Source of the DNA: Pirellulales bacterium
GTDB lineage: Bacteria; Planctomycetota; Planctomycetia; Pirellulales; JAEUIK01
Length of the DNA stretch: 64,000 nt
Reading direction: 5' to 3'
Assembly (NCBI GenBank): GCA_019636335.1
Contig: JAHBXR010000024.1
Span: 31,701 to 95,700, forward strand
In this document: positions 54,623 through 62,372 of the stretch, piece by piece
How positions within the stretch are numbered: position 1 is the first letter of the stretch
How the letters are laid out: every line of letters begins with the position of its first letter
Program-made: the position numbers and the translations under genes
Notes under the pieces: model-generated
Databases searched by the model: none
Told to the model about the DNA's origin: nothing
Seen by the model: the letters and a program-made list of their open reading frames with translations, nothing else

Positions 54623-55576
54623 GTGAAGATCGACTGCCTCTGCGCCGGCATTCTTGTTGCCGACCACCTTTCCCCGCCGCTCGATCGCCTGCCGCGGGCG
54701 GGCGAGCTCATTCTGGCTGACGCGCTCCCGCTCGAAATCGGCGGCTGCGCCTCGAACGTCGCGCTCGACCTGATCCGTTACGGGCTCAGCGTGGGCGTGT
54801 TGGGCTGCGTGGGGCAGGATGCCTTCGGCCGTTTCATCATCGACACGCTCGCCCAAGGTGGCATCGATACGAGCGGCCTGCGCGAAATCGCCGGCGTGCC
54901 GACCTCTGGCACGCTGATTCTGAATGTCCGCGGCGAGGATCGCCGTTTCATTCACACGATTGGCGCCAACGGCCATCTCCGTGCCGAGGACATCTCGCTC
55001 GACCAGATCCGCCAGGCGAAGGTGTTCTACGTGGGGGGCTATCTGCTGCTCGATTCGTGCGACCCCGAGCGGCTGGCCGAGCTGTTTCGCGCCGCGCGCG
55101 TTGCCGGGGTGCAAACGGTGCTCGACATCGTGCTCCCCGGCGCCGGCGATCATTGGCCCCGTCTGGCCCCCGTGTTGCCCGAGACCGACGTCTTCTTGCC
55201 GAACTTCGACGAGGCGCTCGCCATCACGGGGCTCGACGATCCCATGTGCCAGGCAGAACGCTTCGTCGCGGCAGGCGCTCGCACGGCGGTCATCACCTGC
55301 GGCGGTGACGGCACGGTGCTCGTCTCGCAGACGAATCGCCTCCGCGCCGGGGTCTATCCGGTCGAATTCCTCGGAGGCACCGGCGCGGGAGATGCCTTTG
55401 ATGCCGGTTATATCGCGGGTCTCGTCGCCGGTGGCGACGAACGCGAATGCCTCCGCCTGGGGAGCCTGCTGGGCGCAAGCTGCGTGCGCGGACTCAGCGC
55501 CACGGCATCGGTCTTCACCCGAGCCGAAGCGGCCGAGTTCGCCGTGCGTTATCCGCTCGCCATCGAAACGATCTAA
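54623..55576 (+). CDS. PfkB-family carbohydrate kinase
   Basis: A ribokinase-fold sugar or nucleoside kinase of 317 aa. The N-terminal CLCAGILVADHLSPPLDRLP and the first PfkB signature region (GCASNVALDLIRYGLSVGVL and GCVGQDAFG) are present. The second signature holds the catalytic Asp in GGTGAGDAFDAGYIAGLVAG. The substrate is not evident; adenosine, ribose and 2-keto-3-deoxygluconate kinases all share these motifs. The start is GTG at 54623, after which family similarity begins. A kinase for a keto-deoxy sugar would pair with the YjhG-type dehydratase, but that gene is 25 kb away and the link is speculation. Confidence 0.85.
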   Translation: MKIDCLCAGILVADHLSPPLDRLPRAGELILADALPLEIGGCASNVALDLIRYGLSVGVLGCVGQDAFGRFIIDTLAQGGIDTSGLREIAGVPTSGTLILNVRGEDRRFIHTIGANGHLRAEDISLDQIRQAKVFYVGGYLLLDSCDPERLAELFRAARVAGVQTVLDIVLPGAGDHWPRLAPVLPETDVFLPNFDEALAITGLDDPMCQAERFVAAGARTAVITCGGDGTVLVSQTNRLRAGVYPVEFLGGTGAGDAFDAGYIAGLVAGGDERECLRLGSLLGASCVRGLSATASVFTRAEAAEFAVRYPLAIETI

Positions 55577-55788
55577 CGCCTGGCGCCGACGCGAACCGCT
55601 GCCGGCGATTTCTTGTCTGGCAAGATCTCCTTCTAGACATCCTGATTGCCGAGCGGCTTGCGCGAGTCGGTCTGCCCCGTCAGGCGGCCCCTTGGCGGGT
55701 TTGTTTCAACAGCGGTATACTTGCCGGGAAACCGGCAGAAAACCTGCAAATTCGAGGCGTGGCAGCCACGGGATATCAGAACCAAACG

Positions 55789-56805
55789 ATGAAGAAAACT
55801 CGCGTCGCGATCCTGGGCGGAACTGGCTACTCGGCCCTCGAGTTGATCAAGCTGCTGCTGCGCCATCCACACGTCGATATCGCGGTGATTACCAGTCGCC
55901 AGGAAGGAAGCCCCCACATCGGCGACGTGCATCCCGCCTTATGGGGCCGGCTCGACGTGCGTTGCGAAGATCTCGGCCCGATCGCCGTCGCCGGGCGTGC
56001 CGAGTGCGTCTTTAGCTGTTTGCCGCATGGGGTCACCGCCTCGTTGGTACCCCACCTGCTCGAGGCCGGCGCGCGCGTGGTCGACTTTAGCGCCGACTAC
56101 CGCCTGCGCGATCCCAGTGTCTATGCCGAGTGGTATGGCGAAAAGCACGCCGATCCGGCGCGGCTGGGCAAGGCCGTCTATGGCATGCCCGAGTTGTTCG
56201 CCGAGCAAATCGTGCCGGCCGACCTGATCGCGAATCCTGGCTGCTATCCCACCGCCGCCTCGCTGGCGCTCGCGCCGCTGCTCAAAGCCGGCTTGATCGA
56301 ACCGCACGACATCATCATTGATTCGAAGAGTGGCGTCTCCGGCGCAGGGCGCACGCCGAAGCTGACGACGCACTTTCCCGAGTGCAACGAGAGCCTGTCG
56401 GCCTACAACGTCGGCCGGCATCGGCACACGCCCGAGATCGAGCAGACGCTCACCATCGCCTCGGGCCAACCGGTGCAGGTGATCTTCACGCCCCATCTCG
56501 TGCCGATGGATCGGGGCATTCTTTCGACCGCTTATTCGCGCCCCCAGGGCACGGTGACCGAAACGCAGGTGATGGACGCGCTGCGCGAGTTCTATACCGA
56601 CAAGCCGTTCGTGCGTGTGGTCAAGCACCTGCCCGGCACCAAGGACACCAGCGGCACCAATTTCTGCGACATCACGGCCCGCGTGGTGCGCGACCGCGTG
56701 CTGACGATCAGTTGCATCGACAATCTGACTAAAGGGGCGGCGGGCACCGCGGTGCAGAACATGAATCTGATGTACGGCTACCCCGAGACGACCGCCCTGC
56801 TGTAG
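55789..56805 (+). CDS. argC: N-acetyl-gamma-glutamyl-phosphate reductase
   Basis: NADPH-dependent step 3 of arginine synthesis. The nucleotide-binding loop VAILGGTGYSALELIKLL starts the protein. The catalytic Cys is C152 in ANPGCYPTAASLALAPL. The substrate block is IDSKSGVSGAGRTPKLTTHF, and the C-terminal HLPGTKDTSGTNFCDITARV and DNLTKGAAGTAVQNMNLMYG are canonical. The 338 aa length is normal. argJ follows 74 bases downstream, a classic arg operon order. Confidence 0.96.
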   Translation: MKKTRVAILGGTGYSALELIKLLLRHPHVDIAVITSRQEGSPHIGDVHPALWGRLDVRCEDLGPIAVAGRAECVFSCLPHGVTASLVPHLLEAGARVVDFSADYRLRDPSVYAEWYGEKHADPARLGKAVYGMPELFAEQIVPADLIANPGCYPTAASLALAPLLKAGLIEPHDIIIDSKSGVSGAGRTPKLTTHFPECNESLSAYNVGRHRHTPEIEQTLTIASGQPVQVIFTPHLVPMDRGILSTAYSRPQGTVTETQVMDALREFYTDKPFVRVVKHLPGTKDTSGTNFCDITARVVRDRVLTISCIDNLTKGAAGTAVQNMNLMYGYPETTALL

Positions 56806-56879
56806 CCCTCCGGCTCCGCTTGAACGCCCTCACCTGGTCGGCCCACGAGCCGGCCCCACGTCACGACAAAGGTCTTCGC

Positions 56880-58073
56880 ATGTCGCTTGCATTGCCGCTC
56901 GGTTATCGCGTTGCCGGAGTTCACTGCGGCATCAAACGCAATCCTGAAAAGCAGGATCTCGCCCTGATTGTCTCCGAGGCGGATGCCACGGCGGCGGGCG
57001 TGTATACGCAGAATCTCGTCTTTGCCGCCCCGGTGGGACTCGATCGTGCCCGCACCCCCATGACCGCCGCGCGGGTCATCGTGGTGAACTCGGGCAATGC
57101 CAATGCCTGCACCGGAGAGCAAGGAGATCGTGACGCCGCCGAGATGGCCCGGCTCGCCGCCGAGGCCTGCGGCGCCCAGGCCCCACAGGCCCTCGTGCTG
57201 TCGACCGGCGTGATCGGCAACTTTCTCCCCATGGAGAAGATCGCCGCGGGCATTCAGGAGGCGGCGGGCAAGCTCGCCTCGGGCGAAGACGATCTCGTCC
57301 GCGCGGCGCGGGGCATGCTCACCACCGATACCACGCACAAGCTGGCCGCGCGCACGCTGACGCTCGCCGGCAAGACGGTGCGCATCACCGGCATGGCCAA
57401 GGGGGCCGCCATGATCGGCCCCAACATGGCCACCATGCTGGGGGTCATTCTGACCGATGCCGCCCTCGAGCCGGTCGATGCGCAAGCCACCCTCCGCACG
57501 GCCGTCGAAGACTCGTTCAATTGCATCAGCGTCGAAGGACACATGAGCACGAACGATACCGTGCTGCTGCTGGCCAACGGGGCCGCCGGCACGGGGGTCT
57601 TGAAGGGAGAAGAGTTGCGCCGCTTCGGCGGGGCGCTGGCCGAAGTTTGCACGGAGTTGGCCCGGGCGATTCCCGCCGACGGCGAAGGAACCACCCACCT
57701 GGTCACGCTTGAGATCGAAGGCTGCGCGACGCGCAACGCCGCGCGGAGCATCGCCAAGACAGTCGCCGAAAGCGCCTTGGTGAAAACGGCCATCGCCGGG
57801 GCCGATCCCAACTGGGGACGCATCGTCTCGGCCGCCGGGTATGCCGGCGTTCCCTTCGATCCCCGCGGCGTGAGCCTGACGGTCAACGGCACGCTGCTCT
57901 ACGAGCATGGCAGCCCCGTCGCTTTCGACGAGTTGGCCGTCTCGAACTCGATTCGCGACAACCGCGACACGGACATCGTGCTCCGCTTCGGCGAAGGAAC
58001 GGCCCGTTGTCGCTTCTGGACGACCGATCTCACGGCCGAATATGTCCGGCTGAACGCCGACTATCGCACCTGA
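56880..58073 (+). CDS. argJ: bifunctional glutamate N-acetyltransferase / amino-acid acetyltransferase
   Basis: Recycles the acetyl group in arginine synthesis by moving it from N-acetylornithine to glutamate. ArgJ is self-cleaved at an Ala-Thr bond to form the active heterodimer; the nucleophile T185 lies in GPNMATMLGVILTDA. The oxyanion-hole Thr-Gly is LSTGVIGNFLPMEKI (T109-G110). The C-terminus ends in ADYRT instead of the more common NANYRT-type end. Length 397 aa. Whether it also uses acetyl-CoA cannot be told from sequence. Confidence 0.96.
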   Translation: MSLALPLGYRVAGVHCGIKRNPEKQDLALIVSEADATAAGVYTQNLVFAAPVGLDRARTPMTAARVIVVNSGNANACTGEQGDRDAAEMARLAAEACGAQAPQALVLSTGVIGNFLPMEKIAAGIQEAAGKLASGEDDLVRAARGMLTTDTTHKLAARTLTLAGKTVRITGMAKGAAMIGPNMATMLGVILTDAALEPVDAQATLRTAVEDSFNCISVEGHMSTNDTVLLLANGAAGTGVLKGEELRRFGGALAEVCTELARAIPADGEGTTHLVTLEIEGCATRNAARSIAKTVAESALVKTAIAGADPNWGRIVSAAGYAGVPFDPRGVSLTVNGTLLYEHGSPVAFDELAVSNSIRDNRDTDIVLRFGEGTARCRFWTTDLTAEYVRLNADYRT

Positions 58074-58467
58074 CAGTGGTTGTCGAGTTGCGCCAAAGTT
58101 GCATCGCAACCCGAAGCGTCAGCGAGGCGATTCCAGAAAGAACGTTTGCTCGTAGTGTTCCCTCGCTTACGCTTAGCGCTTGGGATAGCCCAAAGCGTCG
58201 GGGGTAGCAGATCATTTTGCGGAGAAACTTTGCAACTGCGCAAGACCATGAATCGCAAAATGGTCGGTGTCGCGCAGCAACAAGAGGATCAGTTCTGCTC
58301 GGCCGGCGTGGGACAAGCCATGCCCCCACGCTCATCCTCTTGTCGCTGCGCGACACGGACGATTTTCCGACTCCGATTCATCTCGTTCCGCAAGCCGCTC
58401 CGGAAAATCATCCGTGCCACCCGACGAGCAGCGTTTCGAGCCTACCCACTTGCAACGAGGTAGCCAC
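58074..58467. other. 394-base intergenic region with element copy C
   Basis: Holds the third copy of the nested inverted-repeat element (58202-58422) between argJ and the PVC-type cytochrome gene. No independent gene or terminator was recognised. The promoter of the downstream gene must lie in or next to the element. Confidence 0.7.
58202..58422. repeat. nested inverted-repeat element, copy C (221 bp)
   Basis: Outer ends GGGTAGCA (58202-58209) and TGCCACCC (58415-58422), with extended match to the GGGTRGCACCGA terminus of copies A and B. The inner arms 58263-58289 and 58334-58360 pair with only 2 mismatches in 27. The loop is 44 bases. Confidence 0.8.
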
Positions 58468-60927
58468 ATGCGATTGTTCACTTGGTGCGCGATCTGGTTG
58501 GCCTGTGTGGCATGCACCGCCACGGCACAGCCCACCGATCCCGCGCCGCGCGTCTTCGACGACCGCCTCGAGCTCACGCTCGTCGCGCGCGAGCTGGAGA
58601 TCGTCACCCCCATCGGCCTCACGTTCGACCGCCACGGCCGGCTGCTCGTCATCGAATCGCACACCCACTTTCCTCCGGAAGGTTACGCCGGGCCGAAGAC
58701 CGATCGCATTCGTCTCCTCGAGGACACCGATGGCGACGGCCGCGCCGATCGCTTCCGTAGCTTCCACGAAGGCAGCGAGAAAACGATGAGCATCCGGCGC
58801 GGGCCGGACGACTGGATCTACGTCGCCACGCGGCTGCGCGTCTTCCGCCTGCGCGACACGAACGGCGACGACGTGGCCGACCAGGAGGAAGAGATCGCCC
58901 GGCTCGATACCCCCGGCGACTATCCGCACGACGGACTCTGCGGCCTCGCCTTCGACGACCAGGGGGGCCTCTACTTCGGCCTGGGCGAAAACCTGGGGGA
59001 GCCCTACACCCTCATCGGCAGCGACGGCACGCGCCTGAGCGGCGGCGGAGAAGGGGGCAACGTCTACCACTGCCAGCTCGACGGCAGCTCGCTGCGACAA
59101 GTTGCCACCGGCTTCTGGAACCCCTTCGGCATCTGCCTCGATCCGCACGGACGCCTCTTCTGTATCGAGAACGATCCCGACGCTAGTCCTCCCTGTCGTT
59201 TGCTGCACGTCGTCGAAGGGGGAGACTACGGCTACCAGTTCCGCTACGGTCGCTCGGGCAAGCACCCGTTGCAGGCCTGGGACGGCGAACTGCCCGGCAC
59301 GCTCCCCATGGTGGCCGGGACGAGCGAGGGTCCTTCGGCTGTCGTCCCCTACCACGGGCAACTCTACGTCTCGAGTTGGGGAGAATATCGCGTCGAGCGA
59401 TTCCGCCTCGAGCCGCGCGGCGCCTCTTTCTCCGCCGTGCGCGAGGTCGTGGTCGAAGGGGACGATCAGTTCCGGCCGATCGACTTCGCCGTTGCCCCCG
59501 ACGGTTCGCTCTACTTCACCGACTGGGTCGATCGCAGCTACGAGGTGCATGGAAAAGGACGCATCTGGCGCTTGAAATGGAAAGGCACGCCACCGACGGA
59601 TGAATTTCCGGCGCTCACCGCGGCCGAGCAGGAAGCCGCGCGGCTTGCCTCGTCGCCGAACCAGGCGACGCTCAGCCTCGAAGATCCCTTTCTGCACCAG
59701 GCGGCCGTCGTCGGGCTGACGAATTCCACCTTCGTCGAAAGTGCCAAACTGTCCGATCTCGCCGACGCGCGGCAAACGCTCGGCCTGCTCGAAGCGGCCC
59801 GCCGCTCGAAGATCGGCGACGCGCGGCGCGACGAATTGCTCGCCGCGGCCCTCTCTGCTCCGCATTCCGACGTGCGGTTGTACGCCGTGCGCTGGATTTC
59901 CGATGCTCGCTTGCCGCGGTTTCGCGCGAATCTGGCAGCGATGCTCAACGAACCTGACGTCCCGTGGCCCTTGTTCCGTGCGACGCTGGCGGCCATCGAC
60001 TGGATCGATACCGGCACGACGCCGGCGCAGTCGGGCCGCGCCGCGGGCGAACCATTTTTATTGGCCGTCTTACAAGACAACGATCGCCCCACGGCGTTGC
60101 GCGCCATGGCGCTGCGCATGCTCGGGCCAAGCCATCCCGCGATCGCCATATCGCAGTTGAACGAGCTGCTCGCCTCGTCCGACGCTGGTCTGCGGCGTGA
60201 AGCCGTCCGCACGCTCGTCCGCAGCCCGCTGGCCGAACGAAGCGACGCGCTCGAAGCCGTCATCGCCGATACGTCGGCCGATCCGCAGCTTCGCGCCGAT
60301 GCCGTGGCAGGTCTGCTGGTCGATGAAACATCGCGGCCATTGCTCGAAAAGCTCGCCGCCGGCGAACCTGGCGCCGTGCAAGCCGCGGCCGCGCGTCAGC
60401 TTGCTCGATCCGCGCCGAGCGGCACCACCGCCAAGAGCACGTTCCCCGCGACGAGCCCCGGCACGAACGATATCGACGCCTGGCTCGCGCTTGTGGGCGA
60501 AGGAGGCGACCGCGACGCCGGCTGGCGGGCCTTCTTCGGCCAGGGGGCCGGCCGCTGCGGCGATTGCCACACCGTCGCGGGCCAGGGAGCCGACGTCGGG
60601 CCCGACCTCTCGGGCATCGCCACGCGCATGGGGCGCCGCCGCGTACTGGAATCGATCCTCGAGCCCAGCCGAGAAATCGCGCCGCGCTACGTCCCCTGGA
60701 CGATCGAAACCACCGACGGCCGCACGTTCACGGCCCTCTCGCTCGGCGTGCCCGGCAGCGGCCCGGTCGAACAACTCCTTTTGGCGGACGGCAAGCAAAT
60801 CGACCTGCCACGCGACCAGGTCGCGGCCCGCGCCATCGCCAGCAAGTCGGTCATGCCCGACGGCCTGCACGAGCAATTCAGCCCCGCAGAGCTGCGCGAC
60901 ATCCTGGCGCTGCTCGGCGAGGAATAA
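58468..60927 (+). CDS. PVC-type membrane-bound dehydrogenase / HEAT / cytochrome c protein
   Basis: An 819 aa exported protein in three parts. A signal peptide (RLFTWCAIWLACVACTATA) is followed by a beta-propeller (residues ~30-370) related to sugar dehydrogenases, with blocks ITPIG-LTFDRHGRLLV, RIRLLEDTDGDGRADRFRSF and GLAFDDQGGLYFGLGENLGE. HEAT-like repeats span ~400-660. A C-terminal cytochrome c domain has the haem motif CGDCH (about 697-701) and later VGPDLSGIATRMGRRRVLES. This architecture is a hallmark of planctomycetes and verrucomicrobia. The ATG at 58468 has an ACGAGG site. The substrate is unknown. Confidence 0.9.
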   Translation: MRLFTWCAIWLACVACTATAQPTDPAPRVFDDRLELTLVARELEIVTPIGLTFDRHGRLLVIESHTHFPPEGYAGPKTDRIRLLEDTDGDGRADRFRSFHEGSEKTMSIRRGPDDWIYVATRLRVFRLRDTNGDDVADQEEEIARLDTPGDYPHDGLCGLAFDDQGGLYFGLGENLGEPYTLIGSDGTRLSGGGEGGNVYHCQLDGSSLRQVATGFWNPFGICLDPHGRLFCIENDPDASPPCRLLHVVEGGDYGYQFRYGRSGKHPLQAWDGELPGTLPMVAGTSEGPSAVVPYHGQLYVSSWGEYRVERFRLEPRGASFSAVREVVVEGDDQFRPIDFAVAPDGSLYFTDWVDRSYEVHGKGRIWRLKWKGTPPTDEFPALTAAEQEAARLASSPNQATLSLEDPFLHQAAVVGLTNSTFVESAKLSDLADARQTLGLLEAARRSKIGDARRDELLAAALSAPHSDVRLYAVRWISDARLPRFRANLAAMLNEPDVPWPLFRATLAAIDWIDTGTTPAQSGRAAGEPFLLAVLQDNDRPTALRAMALRMLGPSHPAIAISQLNELLASSDAGLRREAVRTLVRSPLAERSDALEAVIADTSADPQLRADAVAGLLVDETSRPLLEKLAAGEPGAVQAAAARQLARSAPSGTTAKSTFPATSPGTNDIDAWLALVGEGGDRDAGWRAFFGQGAGRCGDCHTVAGQGADVGPDLSGIATRMGRRRVLESILEPSREIAPRYVPWTIETTDGRTFTALSLGVPGSGPVEQLLLADGKQIDLPRDQVAARAIASKSVMPDGLHEQFSPAELRDILALLGEE

Positions 60928-61070
60928 CCAACCGCGCTCCGTGCCCGCACGTGCGGTCCTCCGCCGCGTTTGAGATCGGCGTCTGCCCGGGGTGAATTGG
61001 TCGGCTACAATGGAAGAACGCGATCAGAGACATATCCTGTTTCGGCTTTGGTGAGTTAGGAAAGGATCCT

Positions 61071-61199
61071 CACGTAACCATTCCCAATCACCGCACACTG
61101 CGGATCGGAACGATTTCCGGCGTTCTGCGGGACGTCGCCGAGCATGTCGGGATCAGCCGAGATGCACTCGCCGAAGAGCTCTTCGGAAACAGACCATGA
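61071..61199 (+). pseudogene. hicA: C-terminal fragment of a HicA-family toxin
   Basis: The frame reads HVTIPNHRTLRIGTISGVLR and then DVAEHVGISRDALAEELFGN to a TGA at 61197-61199. The VTIPNHR-x-L-x-x-GT-x-x-x-x-LRD pattern is the C-terminal HicA signature. The N-terminal half with the GSH catalytic histidine is not found upstream in any frame. No hicB follows. It is unrelated in detail to the broken hicA at 3.4 kb, so it comes from a different system. Confidence 0.65.
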
Positions 61200-61340
61200 C
61201 GCTGCCCGACGTCGGGCCCGACAAAAAATCCCAAACCCGTAGCGTGTTGTTGTGGTTCAGTCCTTGACCACTGGCAGAGTCCGTGGTGCCCGACACCGTC
61301 CACCTTGGGTGTCGCGGTCAAACAGTGGGGGGTAGTAGAT

Positions 61341-61389
61341 AGTTCTGTTTTTTAGAACTCTTATCTTCTAAAATCTATTTTATAGAACT
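61341..61389 (+). promoter_or_regulatory. AT-rich repeat block upstream of higBA, candidate operator
   Basis: AGTTCT (61341-61346) and AGAACT (61354-61359) form an inverted repeat with a 7-base spacer. TTTAGAA (61351-61357) pairs with TTCTAAA (61366-61372), and TTCTA (61366-61370) with TAGAA (61383-61387); AGAACT recurs at 61384-61389. The block is far more AT-rich than the flanks and ends 40 bases before the higB start, as expected for a HigA-bound promoter. Confidence 0.6.
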
Positions 61390-61429
61390 ACAATGCTGGG
61401 TGTCGTCGATAAGTAAAGGAGACCCCGCA

Positions 61430-61719
61430 ATGCGAATTCTCTCAAAAGCCGCCCTGCGGGCCTTCTGGGAGACGGCGGACGGCCGGGATGCGGAAGGTGC
61501 CCTGCGCACTTGGTACAAGAACGTGCTGAAGGCGGACTGGCAGAACTTCGCGGACGTGCGCCGGTCTTACGCCAGTGCCGACCTGGTGGGAGACTGCGTC
61601 GTTTTCAACATCGGTGGGAACAAGTACCGGCTCGTCGTGAAGATCAACTACGCCACTCACAAGGTGTTCATCGCGAATACGACAAAGGCAGATGGAAACA
61701 GGATTGCGGTTGCTTCTAG
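61430..61719 (+). pseudogene. higB: HigB-family mRNA interferase toxin, frameshifted near the C-terminus
   Basis: From ATG 61430 the frame reads a good HigB: MRILSKAALRAFWETADGRD, then WYKNVLKADWQNFADVRRSY, VVFNIGGNKYRLVVKINYAT and HKVFI. The next residues should be about six (consensus R-x-V-x-T) and then HxEYD. Instead HREYDKGRWKQDCGCF appears in the +1 frame, ending at TAG 61717-61719. A deletion of about 16-19 bases around 61670, which could have used repeated CATC, explains this. In the broken frame translation continues to 61864 and overlaps higA. The catalytic C-terminal block is therefore lost. Confidence 0.75.
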
Positions 61720-61746
61720 GGATGGGAACATTTGGGAGCTAGTTGC

Positions 61747-62178
61747 ATGGTCCGCTCAACGAAGAAGACTCGCCGCGTCCCTGACACTTACTTGCAGTTG
61801 GTCAACGAATTTCCGCTCAAGTCGATTCACAGCGACAAGGATCTGGCGGCGGCCCAAAAGATGATCGCTAAGTTGCTGCGGCGTGGGCCGCTCGACCCAG
61901 GCGCCGAAGATTATCTCGACGCGCTCAGCGACCTGGTGCTCATCTATGAAGATGAGCATATCAAGTTCGACGATCCGAGCGACGCGGAAATGCTCGGTCA
62001 CCTCATGGAAGCCAAGGGGGTCAACCAGGTCCAACTGGCAAAGGATACGGGCCTTGGAAAATCGACGATCTCCGAGATCCTCGCCGGAAAGCGAAAACTG
62101 ACCAGAAAGAACGTCGCCAAATTGTGCGCCTATTTTGGAGTCGTGCAGGGGGTATTTTCGCTTGATCTCGACTCGTAG
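61747..62178 (+). CDS. higA: HigA-family antitoxin with C-terminal XRE helix-turn-helix
   Basis: A 143 aa antitoxin and likely autorepressor. An N-terminal toxin-binding part (VPDTYLQLVNEFPLKSIHSD, then DALSDLVLIYEDEHIKF) leads into a cro/CI helix-turn-helix at about residues 92-138 (VNQVQLAKDTGLGKSTISEI and RKLTRKNVAKLCAYFGV). The ATG at 61747 has a GGGAG site 8 bases upstream; a TTG at 61732 is in frame. It has no visible damage, unlike its toxin. The stop codon lies inside the inverted repeat at 62175-62252. Confidence 0.86.
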   Translation: MVRSTKKTRRVPDTYLQLVNEFPLKSIHSDKDLAAAQKMIAKLLRRGPLDPGAEDYLDALSDLVLIYEDEHIKFDDPSDAEMLGHLMEAKGVNQVQLAKDTGLGKSTISEILAGKRKLTRKNVAKLCAYFGVVQGVFSLDLDS

Positions 62179-62252
62179 GTCAGGTACCCCGTACCTGACA
62201 AAGCTCGACGTGGCAACTCGAAAGAGTGTCAGGTACAGGGTGCCTGACCTAC
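62175..62252. repeat. large inverted repeat between convergent genes (REP-like)
   Basis: Arms of 26 bases (62175-62200 and 62227-62252) pair with 2 mismatches. Each arm is itself almost palindromic around GGTACC/GGTACA cores (TCAGGTACCCCGTACCTGA). The left arm contains the higA stop codon. It probably forms a strong cruciform/hairpin and may act as a bidirectional terminator or as a REP-type repeat. Confidence 0.85.
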
Positions 62253-62372
62253 AAAATCTCACATGTCACGCAAGAGCAGGCGGCAACGGTCAGACAAATC
62301 CGCCCGGAGAGCCACAAGGCTGTCGCGATCGATCGCACCGGGGGCTCCATCGGCGCACGGTGTACTAGCTCG

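Larger units (their letters stand above)
60928..61429. other. 502-base region with a hicA fragment and an AT-rich promoter block
   Basis: Upstream region of the higBA pair. It contains a 43-codon HicA C-terminal remnant (61071-61199) and, at 61337-61400, a sharply AT-rich block with repeated AGAACT/AGTTCT motifs; both are listed separately. Otherwise no gene is seen. Confidence 0.65.
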
